Part shown: positions 27,088-37,005 of the stretch, piece by piece
How the letters are laid out: the number at the start of each line of letters is the position of its first letter
How positions within the stretch are numbered: the first letter of the stretch is position 1
NCBI GenBank assembly: GCA_016901395.1
Contig: JAEAMQ010000036.1
Coordinates: 62,001-126,000, forward strand
DNA: 64,000 nucleotides
Origin: Prevotella sp.
GTDB lineage: Bacteria; Bacteroidota; Bacteroidia; Bacteroidales; Bacteroidaceae
Direction: 5' to 3'
Translations under genes and position numbers: made by a program
The notes under the pieces: generated by a model
Database searches by the model: none
What the model saw: the letters and a program-made list of their open reading frames with translations, nothing else
Told to the model about the DNA's origin: nothing

Positions 27088-28884
27088 TTAATCTAACTCA
27101 CTCAGTTCTAACCATCTCATTCCTTTTTCATCAAGTTTATCTTTAATTATTGGCAACTGTTTGCTGTATTCAGTGAGTTCGGTCACACTAAGTGTTCCGC
27201 TACAGAGAGCCTGCTCTAATCGTTTCTGTTCTTCTTCAAGAGATTCGATTTCTGCAGACAGCTGTTCAAACTCCCGCTTCTCCTTGTATGACATGCGGCG
27301 GCGGGTGTCGTGGTGATAGTCCTTCTTGGCTCCGCCGTCATCTTTTTTGGATACCTTCTTGTCGTCGGCATTTTCTGTTTCCGACTTCAGCGTTTTCCAT
27401 TCCCGATACTGCGTGTAGTTGCCGGGGAAGTCCTTGATGGCACCTTCGCCTTCGAACACCAGCAGATGGTCTACCACCTTATCCATGAAGTAGCGGTCGT
27501 GGCTCACCACAATGACACAGCCGGGGAAGTCCTGCAGATATTCCTCCAACACCTGCAGCGTCTGAATGTCGAGGTCGTTGGTCGGCTCGTCGAGCACAAG
27601 GAAGTTGGGATTGCGCATCAGTACGGTGCAGAGATAGAGCTTGCGCCGCTCTCCGCCACTGAGCTTATAGATGAAGTTGTGCTGCTGTTCGGGCTCAAAC
27701 ATGAAGTAGTTGAGAAACTGCGAAGCGGTCATCTTGCGCCCGCCGCCGAGGTCGATGTAGTCGGCAATGGCCGTGATGGCATCGATCACCTTGTCGTCCT
27801 CGTTGAACTTCATGCCCTCCTGCGAGAAATAACCGAAGCGCACGGTGTCGCCAATATCAAAACGTCCACCGTCGGGGGCTACCTCACCAAGCAGCATCTT
27901 GATAAAGGTCGACTTGCCCGTACCGTTGTTTCCAACGATGCCCATTTTCTCGAAGCGTGCAAAATTGTAATAGAAATTATCAAGAATTATTTTCTCGTTG
28001 CCCTCCGAATCAATAAACTTCTTGCTGACATACTGGCACTCAAAAATCTTGGAACCGATATAGACGTTGCTGGCTTTGAGGCGTAGCTGTCGTTCCTCAA
28101 TGCGCTGGTGGGCCTTGTTTTGCAGTTCATAGAACGCCTCCTCACGGTATCGGGCCTTGTGACCACGGGCCTGCGGCATGCGTCGCATCCATTCCAACTC
28201 GGTGCGATAGAGGTTGTTGGCCCGCTGGATTTCGGCCCGCCGGTTGTCGATGCGCTCCTGTCTTTTCTCTAAATAGTAGCCGTAATTGCCCCGATAGGTA
28301 TAGACCTGTCGGTCGTCCAACTCAATGATGAGGTTGCAAACGTGGTCGAGGAAGTAGCGGTCGTGGGTCACCATGAGCAGCGTCAGGGTAGAGCGGGAGA
28401 GATAACCCTCCAGCCAGACGATCATCTCCAAGTCGAGATGGTTGGTCGGTTCGTCGAGGATGAGGAAGTCGGGCTCCATGATCAGCACATTGGCCAGCGC
28501 CACCCGCTTCTGCTGCCCGCCGCTCAACTCCTTCATAGGCTGGTTGAGATCGTCGATGTGCAGCTGCGTAAGGATTTGCTTGGCCTTCAACACCCGCTCG
28601 GGATCGCCCTGATGATTGAAGCAGGCATCGATGACACTCTCCTCCGGATCGAACTTGGGTGTCTGGTTGAGATAGCTCAGCCGGATGTCATTGCGGAAGA
28701 TGATGGCCCCGGAATCATAACCCTCGTCGCCGGCAATAATCTCCAGAAGGGTAGACTTGCCGGTGCCGTTCTTGGCAATGAGACCCACTTTCTGACCCTC
28801 ACCCACCGAGAAACTGATATCCTGAAAGAGCACTTGTGCCCCGAACGACTTTGTTAAGTTTTGTACATCTAAATAAGGTGCCAT
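27088..28884 (-). CDS. uup: ABC-F family ATPase, Uup type
   Basis: 598 residues from the ATG at 28884. Two ABC domains lack transmembrane parts: the first Walker A is GLIAKNGTGKST, its signature is ELSGGQQKR and its Walker B is LILDEPTNHLD; the second has GIVGNNGTGKST, KLSGGERRK and [11 protein letters not shown]. The last 80 residues form a coiled coil (FEQLSAEIESLEEEQKRLEQ), the hallmark of Uup, which binds DNA or the ribosome. ABC-F proteins act in translation rather than transport. The start codon overlaps the engB stop by one base. Confidence 0.9.
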   Translation of the reverse strand: MAPYLDVQNLTKSFGAQVLFQDISFSVGEGQKVGLIAKNGTGKSTLLEIIAGDEGYDSGAIIFRNDIRLSYLNQTPKFDPEESVIDACFNHQGDPERVLKAKQILTQLHIDDLNQPMKELSGGQQKRVALANVLIMEPDFLILDEPTNHLDLEMIVWLEGYLSRSTLTLLMVTHDRYFLDHVCNLIIELDDRQVYTYRGNYGYYLEKRQERIDNRRAEIQRANNLYRTELEWMRRMPQARGHKARYREEAFYELQNKAHQRIEERQLRLKASNVYIGSKIFECQYVSKKFIDSEGNEKIILDNFYYNFARFEKMGIVGNNGTGKSTFIKMLLGEVAPDGGRFDIGDTVRFGYFSQEGMKFNEDDKVIDAITAIADYIDLGGGRKMTASQFLNYFMFEPEQQHNFIYKLSGGERRKLYLCTVLMRNPNFLVLDEPTNDLDIQTLQVLEEYLQDFPGCVIVVSHDRYFMDKVVDHLLVFEGEGAIKDFPGNYTQYREWKTLKSETENADDKKVSKKDDGGAKKDYHHDTRRRMSYKEKREFEQLSAEIESLEEEQKRLEQALCSGTLSVTELTEYSKQLPIIKDKLDEKGMRWLELSELD

Positions 28885-29498
28885 TATCCCTCGCTTTCTG
28901 CTTGAAGTTCCGTCAGCACTTGTTCGATGTAGTCGAGCACCTCGTCGCGCCCGGATTTCTTCTCCGAACTGGTGACAAAATAGGGTGGGAGGCTCTCCCA
29001 TGTGTCGAGCAGGGCCTTCATCCAGGCGTCAACATTCTGGCGGGTCTTCTCTATTCCCAGCTTGTCGGCCTTGGTAAACACGATGGAGAAAGGTATTCCG
29101 CTTGCGCCGAGCCAGTCTACAAACTCGCGGTCGACCTTTTGTTGCTCATGCCGAATGTCGATGAGTACAAACACGTTGACCAACTGCTGGCGTTGCAAAA
29201 TATAGGAACGTATCATCTGGTCGAGCTTCTCCTGGACAGTCTTCGAACGTTTGGCATATCCGTAACCGGGCAAATCGACCAGATACCACTCATTATTGAT
29301 GATGAAATGATTGATGAGCAGTGTCTTACCGGGGGTGGCAGAGGTCTTCGCCAACCCCTTATGGTTGCACAGCATATTGATGAGACTCGACTTGCCTACG
29401 TTGCTTCGTCCGATGAATGCAAATTCAGGCTTGGTATCTGCAGGACATTTTGATACGGTCGGTGCCGATATAACAAATTGAGCTTGCTTGATATTCAT
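28884..29498 (-). CDS. engB: ribosome biogenesis GTPase EngB/YsxC
   Basis: 204 residues from ATG at 29498. An upstream TTG at 29519 lies in the promoter -7 element and is rejected. G-motifs are in order: G1 [15 protein letters not shown]3 [12 protein letters not shown]4 TKADKL and G5 TSSEKKSG. EngB helps 50S subunit assembly. It is divergent from ileS, with separate promoters, and its stop overlaps the start of the Uup-type gene. Confidence 0.95.
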   Translation of the reverse strand: MNIKQAQFVISAPTVSKCPADTKPEFAFIGRSNVGKSSLINMLCNHKGLAKTSATPGKTLLINHFIINNEWYLVDLPGYGYAKRSKTVQEKLDQMIRSYILQRQQLVNVFVLIDIRHEQQKVDREFVDWLGASGIPFSIVFTKADKLGIEKTRQNVDAWMKALLDTWESLPPYFVTSSEKKSGRDEVLDYIEQVLTELQAESEG

Positions 29499-29516
29499 GG
29501 GCTTATGTTTTTGTTG

Positions 29517-29524
29517 CAAAGGTA
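29517..29524 (-). promoter_or_regulatory. -7 element for engB
   Basis: On the minus strand TACCTTTG fits TAnnTTTG, 19 nt before the engB ATG. It lies 10 nt from the -33 box of the divergent ileS promoter. Confidence 0.6.
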
Positions 29525-29533
29525 GTTAAAAAT

Positions 29534-29565
29534 TTTGTAGAATATATATTTTTTTGCTAACTTTG
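29534..29565 (+). promoter_or_regulatory. ileS promoter
   Basis: TTTG (29534-29537), a 20-nt spacer and TAACTTTG (29558-29565), an exact consensus match 36 nt before the ileS start codon. No T-box leader is present. Confidence 0.82.
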
Positions 29566-29600
29566 CGCAAAATTTATATTAAGGAAAAGAAAGATAAACT

Positions 29601-32600
29601 ATGGCTAAGAAGTTTGCCGAGCACAATGGTCTGGACTTGACCAAGACGAATGAGCAGATATTGACATCGTGGGAGAAAGAAGACATCTTTCACAAGAGCA
29701 TAGATGAGCGGGAAGGCTGTCCGCAATTCATCTTTTTTGAAGGACCTCCTTCGGCCAATGGTCACCCCGGTATTCACCATGTGCTGGCACGTTCCATCAA
29801 AGATACATTCAACAGATACAAGACCATGCAGGGCTTCCAGGTGAAGCGTAAAGCCGGCTGGGACACCCACGGACTTCCTGTGGAGCTTGGTGTGGAGAAG
29901 GAACTCGGGATAACGAAGAAGGATATCGACAACAAGGCCTCAGAGAAATATATCTCCGTGGAGGAGTATAACCATCGTTGTCGGGAAAACGTGATGAAGT
30001 TCACGGCCGAATGGCGTGAGCTGACCGAGAAGATGGGTTATTTCGTAGACCTCGACCACCCCTATATCACCTATGACAACAAGTATATCGAGACCCTGTG
30101 GTGGTTGCTCAAGCAACTCTACAACAAGGGATTGCTCTATAAAGGCTATACCATCCAGCCGTATTCACCGGCTGCAGGTACCGGACTTTCGAGCCACGAG
30201 CTGAACCAGCCCGGATGCTATCGTGATGTGAAAGACACCACGGTGACGGCCCAATTCCTCATCAAAGACCCCAAGGCCGAGTGGTGTAACCACGGCAAGC
30301 CCTATTTCCTCGCCTGGACAACAACACCCTGGACCCTGCCCTCCAACACCGCATTGTGTGTGGGTCCGAAGATAGACTATGTGGCTATCGAGACCTATAA
30401 CCTCTACGATGGTGAGCCGATGACGCTCATCATGGCCGAGGCCCGTGTGTCGGCTTACCTCAATCCGGAGCAGGAATGCAAAGGCGAACTGCTGCCATTC
30501 GATAAGGAAAAGAAGCAGTGTCCGTGGAGAATTATTGACCGCATGAAGGGCACCGACCTCGAAGGACTGCATTATCGTCAGCTCATGCCATGGGTGAAGC
30601 CCTGCGAGAAGATGGGCGACTTCGCACCGGAGTTTGTCAACGACTATGCTGCCAAAAACGCATCCAAGGTGTTTGTCAGCGAAAATGGTCGCGACAGTTT
30701 TGTGGAAATGGACGACGCTGCGTTCCGCGTGATCCTTGGCGACTATGTAACGACTGAGGATGGTACGGGCATTGTGCATATCGCACCTACGTTTGGTGCC
30801 GACGATGCCAAGGTGGCCAAGGATGCCAATGTGCCTGGTCTGTATATGATTTCCAAGAAAGGCGAGACCCGTCCGATGGTCGACCTTCAGGGAAAATACT
30901 ATCTTCTCGACGAACTTGATACCAATTTCATCAAGACTTGCGTTGACAAGCAGGCCTACGGACACCATGCCGGCGACTACGTGAAGAACGCTTATGCTCC
31001 CGAATTCAACCCTAACGGAGTGTGGGATGTGAAGGCTTCGGAGAAGGCCGAGGACCTGAATATCGTCATTTGCATGGAGATGAAGCAGGAAGGCGTGGCT
31101 TTCAAGATTGAGAAGCACGTGCACAGCTATCCCCATTGCTGGCGCACCGACAAGCCGGTGCTCTATTATCCGCTTGACAGCTGGTTCATCCGCGACACTG
31201 CCAAGAAGGAGCGCATGGTGGAATTGAATAAGACTATAGGCTGGCAACCGGAGTCGACAGGTACCGGTCGCTTCGGCAACTGGCTCGAAAACCTGAACGA
31301 TTGGAACCTCTCCCGCTCTCGTTTCTGGGGTACTCCGCTTCCTATCTGGCGCGATGAGAACCGCCACGAGAAGTGCATTGGCTCGGTAGAAGAGCTCTAT
31401 CAGGAAATCGAGAAGTCGGTTGCAGCAGGAGTGATGAGCAGCAATCCGTTGAAAGACAAAGGATTTGTGCCCGGTGACTACTCGCAAGAGAATTATGACA
31501 AGATAGACCTTCACCGCCCATACATCGACTATATCGTTCTGGTGAGCGAGGATGGACAGCCCATGCATCGTGAGAGCGACCTGATAGACGTGTGGTTTGA
31601 CAGCGGTTCGATGCCCTATGCTCAGCTCCATTATCCGTTTGAAGGCGATATCGACGCTGAGGGATTGAAGCACGTAGGCAAGAGCGAGGCAGACTATCGT
31701 GCCGAGCTTATCAACAGCACCTACGAGGGAACACCCGTTCCTCCCGCTTTCTTCCCAGCCGATTTCATCAACGAAGGCGTTGACCAGACCCGTGGATGGT
31801 TCTTCACTCTCCACGCCATTGGTACGATGGTGTTCAACTCTGTAGCCTTCAAGAATGTGATTTCTACCGGTCTTGTGCTCGACGCAAAGGGCAATAAGAT
31901 GAGCAAGCACGTAGGAAACGTGACCGATCCGTTTGAGATGATTGGCAAGTATGGAGCCGATCCGGTGCGCTTCTACATGATGACCAACAGCGAACCGTGG
32001 GACAATCTGAAGTTCGACCCTAACGGAGTGGACGAGGTTCGGCGCAAATTCTTCGGTACATTATATAATACTTACAGTTTCTTCGCACTCTATGCCAACG
32101 TCGACAACTATGATCCCGAGCAGGGCATTAAAGCTTTGACGAGCAACCGTGAGAGTTTGAAAGAAATCGATTGCTGGATTCTCTCCTGCCTGAACACACT
32201 GGTGAAGGGAGTGACCGAAGAACTTGACGGATATGATCCGACACGTGCCGGTCGTCTCATTGACAGCTTTGTAAACGACGATCTCAGCAACTGGTATGTG
32301 CGATTGAACCGCAAACGCTTCTGGGGCAAGGAAATGAGCGATGACAAACTCGCTGCCTACAACACGCTTTACACCTGTCTGATGACGGTGGCTAAGCTCG
32401 TGGCACCGTTGGCTCCGTTCTATTCCGACCAGCTTTATCACGATCTCGGTGGCCAGATGAAGTCTGTTCATCTGGAAAAATTCCCCGTAGCCGACACCAG
32501 TTTCATCAACAAGGATCTGGAAGAACGTATGGGAATGGCCCAGAAGATTACCTCCATGGTGCTCGCATTGCGCCGTAAGGTGAACATCAAGGTGCGCCAG

Positions 32601-33245
32601 CCGCTGCAGCAGATCATGGTTCCGGCCGTGGATGACGAACAGCGCAAGCACATCGAAGCAGTGAAGGAGCTCATCATGAGCGAGGTAAACGTCAAGGATT
32701 TGCAGTTTGCCGAGGGTCAGGGCATACTGGTCAAGAAGGTGAAATGCAACTTCCGCGTGATGGGTAAGAAGTTTGGCAAGGCTATGAAAGGTGTTGCAGC
32801 CCACATGGATACGCTCTCGCAGGAGGAGATTGCACTGCTCGAACAGCAGGGCAACTACACCTTTGACCTCGACGGACAGGCTGTCACCGTAGACGCAGCC
32901 GATGTTGAAATTATCTCTGAGGATATCCCCGGATGGCTCGTGAGCAATGAGGGTAACATCACTGTGGCACTCGAAGTGGAACTGACCGACGAACTTCGTC
33001 AGGAGGGTATGGCCCGAGAACTCATCAACCGCATACAGAACCTCCGCAAGGAGACCGGACTTGAGATTACCGATCGCATCAAGGTCACCGTGGCTCCCAA
33101 TGAGCAAGCTGAAACTTCGATTGCAGCATTCGGCGAATATATCAAGTCGCAGGTATTGGCAGACGAGCTTATCGTTGCCGCCAACGATGGCGAGGAGACC
33201 GAGTTCGACGAGTTTAAATTGAACATTAAAATAGAAAAAAAATAA
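29601..33245 (+). CDS. ileS: isoleucyl-tRNA synthetase
   Basis: 1214 residues, a long class Ia synthetase. The active-site signatures are EGPPSANGHPGIHHV, the HIGH-equivalent near residue 50, and GNKMSKHVGN, the KMSKS-equivalent near residue 770. An editing domain lies between them (LAWTTTPWTLPSNTALCVGP). The protein is far longer than E. coli IleS (938) and carries a long C-terminal anticodon and extension region, which fits the eukaryote-like type 2 enzymes of Bacteroidota. It has its own consensus promoter and is followed by a hairpin. Confidence 0.97.
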   Translation: MAKKFAEHNGLDLTKTNEQILTSWEKEDIFHKSIDEREGCPQFIFFEGPPSANGHPGIHHVLARSIKDTFNRYKTMQGFQVKRKAGWDTHGLPVELGVEKELGITKKDIDNKASEKYISVEEYNHRCRENVMKFTAEWRELTEKMGYFVDLDHPYITYDNKYIETLWWLLKQLYNKGLLYKGYTIQPYSPAAGTGLSSHELNQPGCYRDVKDTTVTAQFLIKDPKAEWCNHGKPYFLAWTTTPWTLPSNTALCVGPKIDYVAIETYNLYDGEPMTLIMAEARVSAYLNPEQECKGELLPFDKEKKQCPWRIIDRMKGTDLEGLHYRQLMPWVKPCEKMGDFAPEFVNDYAAKNASKVFVSENGRDSFVEMDDAAFRVILGDYVTTEDGTGIVHIAPTFGADDAKVAKDANVPGLYMISKKGETRPMVDLQGKYYLLDELDTNFIKTCVDKQAYGHHAGDYVKNAYAPEFNPNGVWDVKASEKAEDLNIVICMEMKQEGVAFKIEKHVHSYPHCWRTDKPVLYYPLDSWFIRDTAKKERMVELNKTIGWQPESTGTGRFGNWLENLNDWNLSRSRFWGTPLPIWRDENRHEKCIGSVEELYQEIEKSVAAGVMSSNPLKDKGFVPGDYSQENYDKIDLHRPYIDYIVLVSEDGQPMHRESDLIDVWFDSGSMPYAQLHYPFEGDIDAEGLKHVGKSEADYRAELINSTYEGTPVPPAFFPADFINEGVDQTRGWFFTLHAIGTMVFNSVAFKNVISTGLVLDAKGNKMSKHVGNVTDPFEMIGKYGADPVRFYMMTNSEPWDNLKFDPNGVDEVRRKFFGTLYNTYSFFALYANVDNYDPEQGIKALTSNRESLKEIDCWILSCLNTLVKGVTEELDGYDPTRAGRLIDSFVNDDLSNWYVRLNRKRFWGKEMSDDKLAAYNTLYTCLMTVAKLVAPLAPFYSDQLYHDLGGQMKSVHLEKFPVADTSFINKDLEERMGMAQKITSMVLALRRKVNIKVRQPLQQIMVPAVDDEQRKHIEAVKELIMSEVNVKDLQFAEGQGILVKKVKCNFRVMGKKFGKAMKGVAAHMDTLSQEEIALLEQQGNYTFDLDGQAVTVDAADVEIISEDIPGWLVSNEGNITVALEVELTDELRQEGMARELINRIQNLRKETGLEITDRIKVTVAPNEQAETSIAAFGEYIKSQVLADELIVAANDGEETEFDEFKLNIKIEKK

Positions 33246-33254
33246 CTTTACCAT

Positions 33255-33305
33255 AGGGGTTTATCGGCCGCTTCTAAAAAAGGGGACTGATAAAACCCTT
33301 TTATT
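33255..33305 (+). terminator. probable ileS terminator
   Basis: Arms AGGGGTTTATC (33255-33265) and GATAAAACCCT (33289-33299) pair with one mismatch, followed by TTTTATTTT. The downstream DksA-like gene starts only 12 nt later, so partial read-through is possible. Confidence 0.7.
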
Positions 33306-33316
33306 TTATAACCACA

Positions 33317-33697
33317 ATGGAAATTAAAGCACGTTATTCCGATGAGGATCTCGAAGAGTTCCGCGGAATCATCAACGAGAAACTGAAAGCAGCACGCGAG
33401 ATTTATAACGATGCCATGCGCCGTCTGATGAATGCAGACAGCAATTCCGACGAGGATACGGCTCCCACCTATAAGATTTTGGAGGAGGGGACACAGGCTA
33501 TCGAGCGCGAAAATCTGATCCAGATGGCTCAGCGTCAGCAGAAATTCATCCAGGGATTGGAGGGTGCATTAGTTAGAATTGAAAACAAAACCTATGGCGT
33601 TGACCGTATGACCGGAGAGTTGATTCCCAAAGAACGACTGCGTGTGGTGCCTCATGCAACACTCAGTGTGGAGTCAAAGAATGCAAGAAAGCATTGA
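33317..33697 (+). CDS. DksA/TraR-like protein without zinc-finger cysteines
   Basis: 126 residues. The N-terminal half is a long helical region (DEDLEEFRGIINEKLKAARE) and the C-terminal part has RIENKTYGVDRMTGELIPKE and ERLRVVPHATLSVESKN, clearly the DksA/TraR fold. In E. coli DksA this region is a four-Cys zinc finger; here no cysteine occurs anywhere in the protein, and the usual YGIC is YGVD. DksA inserts into the RNA polymerase secondary channel and tunes stringent control; this form may do so without zinc. It begins a run with lspA after 4 nt and the DUF4296 gene. Confidence 0.85.
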   Translation: MEIKARYSDEDLEEFRGIINEKLKAAREIYNDAMRRLMNADSNSDEDTAPTYKILEEGTQAIERENLIQMAQRQQKFIQGLEGALVRIENKTYGVDRMTGELIPKERLRVVPHATLSVESKNARKH

Positions 33698-33701
33698 AAA
33701 A

Positions 33702-34379
33702 ATGAGGAAATCTAAGGAATTTCTTACAGATGGCAGGATGGCATGGTTCATTATTGTGGCCATACTTGTCATAGACCAGATTATCAAAATTGAGGTAAAG
33801 ACCACTATGACCCTGGGCGAATCGCTCCGGGTCACCGATTGGTTCTATATCAATTTTGTGGAAAATATCGGCATGGCCTATGGCATGACGTTCTTCAACA
33901 AGCTCTTTCTGAGCATTCTGCGCATCGTGGCCATATCGGCCATCGGATGGTATATCTGGCGTGTGGTGAAACAAGGAGGGCGTACCCGATATGTGGTCTT
34001 CCTGTCAATGGTTGTAGCAGGAGCTGCTGGCAACATCTTTGACTCGATGTTTTACGGTCTCATCTTCAGCGGAGCATCTCCTTATTATGTATCCTATTTT
34101 GTCCCATTTGGCACCGGATATTCCAGTTTCCTGATGGGAAAGGTGGTTGACATGTTCTATTTCCCAATCATCCAGACCACTTGGCCCACATGGATGCCGA
34201 TGTTTGGAGGTCAGGAATTCATCTTCTTCTCACCCGTATTTAATTTCGCCGATGCATGCATATCTGTGGGAATGGTTTGTCTCTTACTGTTCTGCCGCAA
34301 GGATTGGGAAAGCATTGAAGTGAGAAGAAAACCAAAAGCTATCTCTGAGGATACTGAAAAGCAAGGAGGCGAGGAATGA
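33702..34379 (+). CDS. lspA: lipoprotein signal peptidase LspA
   Basis: 225 residues from ATG 33702, four nt after the upstream stop; ATG 33681 would overlap. LspA is an inner-membrane aspartyl protease that cleaves prolipoproteins after diacylation. Several membrane helices are visible. The catalytic Asp pair lies in GAAGNIFDSMFYG and VFNFADACISVG. ENIGMAYGM matches the conserved Asn-Gly-Ala-Phe region loosely. A 40-residue insertion (GASPYYVSYFVPFGTGYSSF) gives the longer form typical of Bacteroidota. It overlaps the next gene by 4 nt (ATGA). Confidence 0.93.
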   Translation: MRKSKEFLTDGRMAWFIIVAILVIDQIIKIEVKTTMTLGESLRVTDWFYINFVENIGMAYGMTFFNKLFLSILRIVAISAIGWYIWRVVKQGGRTRYVVFLSMVVAGAAGNIFDSMFYGLIFSGASPYYVSYFVPFGTGYSSFLMGKVVDMFYFPIIQTTWPTWMPMFGGQEFIFFSPVFNFADACISVGMVCLLLFCRKDWESIEVRRKPKAISEDTEKQGGEE

Positions 34380-35296
34380 AGAAGTTGAGTTGGGCATCGG
34401 TTTGCTTGCTGGCTTCCATCTTCATTTTTTCCATCATGAGTTGTAAGCCATCTGTTCCCTCTGAGTTTTTGTCAGAGGGGGAGATGGAAGACATCCTTTA
34501 TGACTATCATTTAGCGGAGGCCATGGCACGTATCCAGCCAGATCATTACGATGAAAACGTTATAACCTATCGAACGGCCGTCCTAAAGAAATACGGTGTA
34601 TCGCAGGCAGAATTTGATACATCCATGGTCTACTACATGCGTCACACGTCTCAACTCCATGCCATCTACAAGCGCATAGCGCAACGACTGGAGGATAAAG
34701 CCCAGGAATATGGTTCGACAACTGGTGCTATGGCAGGTTTGGGGCGCATCAGTGCCAATGGCGACACTGCAGACATTTGGAAGGGTCCCAATACCTTGGC
34801 TCTCATCCCCAACCAACCCTACAATGTTCACTCTTTCTCATTAACTCCGGATTCAACATATCACAACGGTGACAGTTACATCTTAATGTTGAATAGCGAT
34901 TTCATCTTCCAAGATGGAATGCGTGACGGGATAGCATCGCTGGTATTGGTATTTAAGAATGATAGTGTAGCATCACGTGTGCTACACATCTCTTCGTCAA
35001 ATCAATTAAACATTACCATCGATGACCGCGATAGCCTTGGAGTAAAGGCTATCAAAGGGTATTTTATGCTCAATATGAATAATCAGGCCAACACCTCGAG
35101 CACCACCCTTCATCTTATGGCGCTTAGCAACATTCATCTTTATCGCTGTCATCCCAAGCGTCAACTCAACAAAACGACCAACTTTGGCACTCCTGTACCC
35201 AATGACAGTGCGCGCCGTAACCCACAGCGCATTCGCAATGTTGGTATTGCTGCAGACAATCAAGATTCTGTAAAGGGGAAACGTCCTATAAAATAG
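34376..35296 (+). CDS. DUF4296 lipoprotein
   Basis: 306 residues with a lipoprotein signal, lipobox IMSC with Cys23, next to the very signal peptidase that would process it. Residues about 30-115 form the helical DUF4296 domain (MEDILYDYHLAEAMARIQ, KKYGVSQAEFDTSMVYYMRH). The following 170 residues are strand-rich (NGDSYILMLNSDFIFQDGMR) and the last 40 are basic and probably disordered. No function is known. The start overlaps lspA by 4 nt, so they are cotranslated. Confidence 0.82.
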   Translation: MKKLSWASVCLLASIFIFSIMSCKPSVPSEFLSEGEMEDILYDYHLAEAMARIQPDHYDENVITYRTAVLKKYGVSQAEFDTSMVYYMRHTSQLHAIYKRIAQRLEDKAQEYGSTTGAMAGLGRISANGDTADIWKGPNTLALIPNQPYNVHSFSLTPDSTYHNGDSYILMLNSDFIFQDGMRDGIASLVLVFKNDSVASRVLHISSSNQLNITIDDRDSLGVKAIKGYFMLNMNNQANTSSTTLHLMALSNIHLYRCHPKRQLNKTTNFGTPVPNDSARRNPQRIRNVGIAADNQDSVKGKRPIK

Positions 35297-35343
35297 ACTA
35301 CCAAACAATAAGTAAATCATTTTCTAACATCTGATTTGATAAT

Positions 35344-36978
35344 ATGAAGAGATATTTAATAATGGCTGCCGCTCTGTTGGTAGCTAAAACAGCGTCGGCT
35401 TGCACCAACTTCATTGTGGGCAAAGGCGCGTCAATAGATGGTTCGGTTATCTGCTCATACAATGCAGATGACTATGGAATGTTCATCGGACTCTGTCACT
35501 ATCCTGCCGGCAAACATGCCAAAGGGGAGATGCGCGAGGTGGTGGACTGGGATTCGCACAAATATATTGGCAAGATTCCCGAAGCACCAGAAACCTATAA
35601 TGTCATTGGAAACATCAATGAATTTCAGGTCACCATCGGTGAAACGACCTATGGCGGACGCGAGGAAATGGTAGATCCGCAGGGGGGAATCGACTATGGT
35701 TCGCTCATCTATATGGGTCTGCAACGTTCCAAAACCGCCCGTGAGGCCATCCGGGTGATGACATCTCTCGCCGAGACCTACGGCTATTGTTCCGAAGGAG
35801 AGACCTTCACCATCTGTGATCCCAATGAGGCTTGGATCATGGAAATGATGGGCAAAGGTCCAGGTTCCAAGGGCGTGGTGTGGGTTGCACAGCGCATTCC
35901 CGACAATGCTATTTGCGGACATGCCAACCAGAGCCGTATTGGGAAGTTTGATATGAAGGACAAACAGAATGTGCTCTATTCCAAAGATGTGGTGAAGTTC
36001 GCCCGCCAGAAGGGATGGTACAGTGGCAAGGATGCTGATTTCAATTGGAAAATGACCTACGCCAAGCCCGACTTCTCCGGTCGTCGCATCTGTGATGCCC
36101 GTGTATGGTCATTCTTCAACCGTTTTGTCAAGGGCATGGACCGCTATCTGCCGTGGGCATTGGGCAAGGATCCTGACGCTGAGGACATGCCCCTTTGGGT
36201 CATTCCCGACAAGAAACTGAGTGTGCAGGACATTGAAACTGCCATGCGCGATCACTACGAAGGTACTCCATTAGCCATTGACAGCACTGATATCGGTGGT
36301 GGCATCTGGCAGATGCCCTACCGTCCCACACCTTTATTCTATGAGGTTGACGGTAAGAAATATTTCAACGAACGACCCACCAGCACCCAGCAGACGGGCT
36401 TCAGTTATGTGTCTCAGATGCGCAGTTGGCTGCCTCGACAGATTGGTGGCGTGCTGTGGTTTGGCAACGACGATGGTAACATGGTGGCCTATACTCCTAT
36501 ATATTGTGGTAATACGGTACAGCCCGAGTGCTACAATACCCCCGGAGCCGATGCCATTCATTTCTCGATGAAAAATGCTTATTGGGTATGCAACTGGGTA
36601 AGCAACATGGTATATCCCCGTTACACTATGCTTTTTCCCAGCCTGAAGACCGTACGCGACTCCTTGGAGCAGAGCTATTTCGCCTCACAGAAGGAAGTGG
36701 AGGACAAGGCTATGGCTCTCTATGCCACAGATCAGCAGGCTGCCATCCGCTATCTCAACGACTACAGTAACAGCAAGGCCCAGCAGATGTTGGCCCGTTG
36801 GCAACAGCTTGCCACTTATCTTATTGTAAAATATAACGATATGACCATCAAACCTGAAGAGAATGGGCACTTCAAGCTCACTCCTGAAGGCATTGGTGCC
36901 AGAGTGATTCGGCCGGGTTATCCTACCTCATTCCGCAAGAAATTGGTAGAAACGAGTGGCACACGTTACGAGAACTAA
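35344..36978 (+). CDS. C69-family dipeptidase
   Basis: 544 residues. After a signal peptide (MKRYLIMAAALLVAKTASA) the mature protein should start at Cys20 in CTNFIVGKGASIDGS, the N-terminal nucleophile of peptidase family C69/U34 (PepD-like Ntn hydrolases). Other family blocks are NINEFQVTIGETTYGGREE, GYCSEGETFTICDPNEAWIM and ARVWSFFNRF. It probably hydrolyses dipeptides in the periplasm or outside the cell. It begins about 50 nt after the DUF4296 gene, and its 3' end is followed by the longest 22-nt array. Confidence 0.93.
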   Translation: MKRYLIMAAALLVAKTASACTNFIVGKGASIDGSVICSYNADDYGMFIGLCHYPAGKHAKGEMREVVDWDSHKYIGKIPEAPETYNVIGNINEFQVTIGETTYGGREEMVDPQGGIDYGSLIYMGLQRSKTAREAIRVMTSLAETYGYCSEGETFTICDPNEAWIMEMMGKGPGSKGVVWVAQRIPDNAICGHANQSRIGKFDMKDKQNVLYSKDVVKFARQKGWYSGKDADFNWKMTYAKPDFSGRRICDARVWSFFNRFVKGMDRYLPWALGKDPDAEDMPLWVIPDKKLSVQDIETAMRDHYEGTPLAIDSTDIGGGIWQMPYRPTPLFYEVDGKKYFNERPTSTQQTGFSYVSQMRSWLPRQIGGVLWFGNDDGNMVAYTPIYCGNTVQPECYNTPGADAIHFSMKNAYWVCNWVSNMVYPRYTMLFPSLKTVRDSLEQSYFASQKEVEDKAMALYATDQQAAIRYLNDYSNSKAQQMLARWQQLATYLIVKYNDMTIKPEENGHFKLTPEGIGARVIRPGYPTSFRKKLVETSGTRYEN

Positions 36979-37005
36979 AACTTCTTGTATATTTAAAAAG
37001 ACTAC

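Noticed and set aside
29566..29600. T-box leader before ileS
   Set aside because: The leader is only about 30 nt long and has no room for a T-box.
30165..31910. Long 581-codon minus-strand ORF inside ileS
   Set aside because: The plus-strand frame is a full isoleucyl-tRNA synthetase; the antisense frame has no recognisable family and arises from codon bias.
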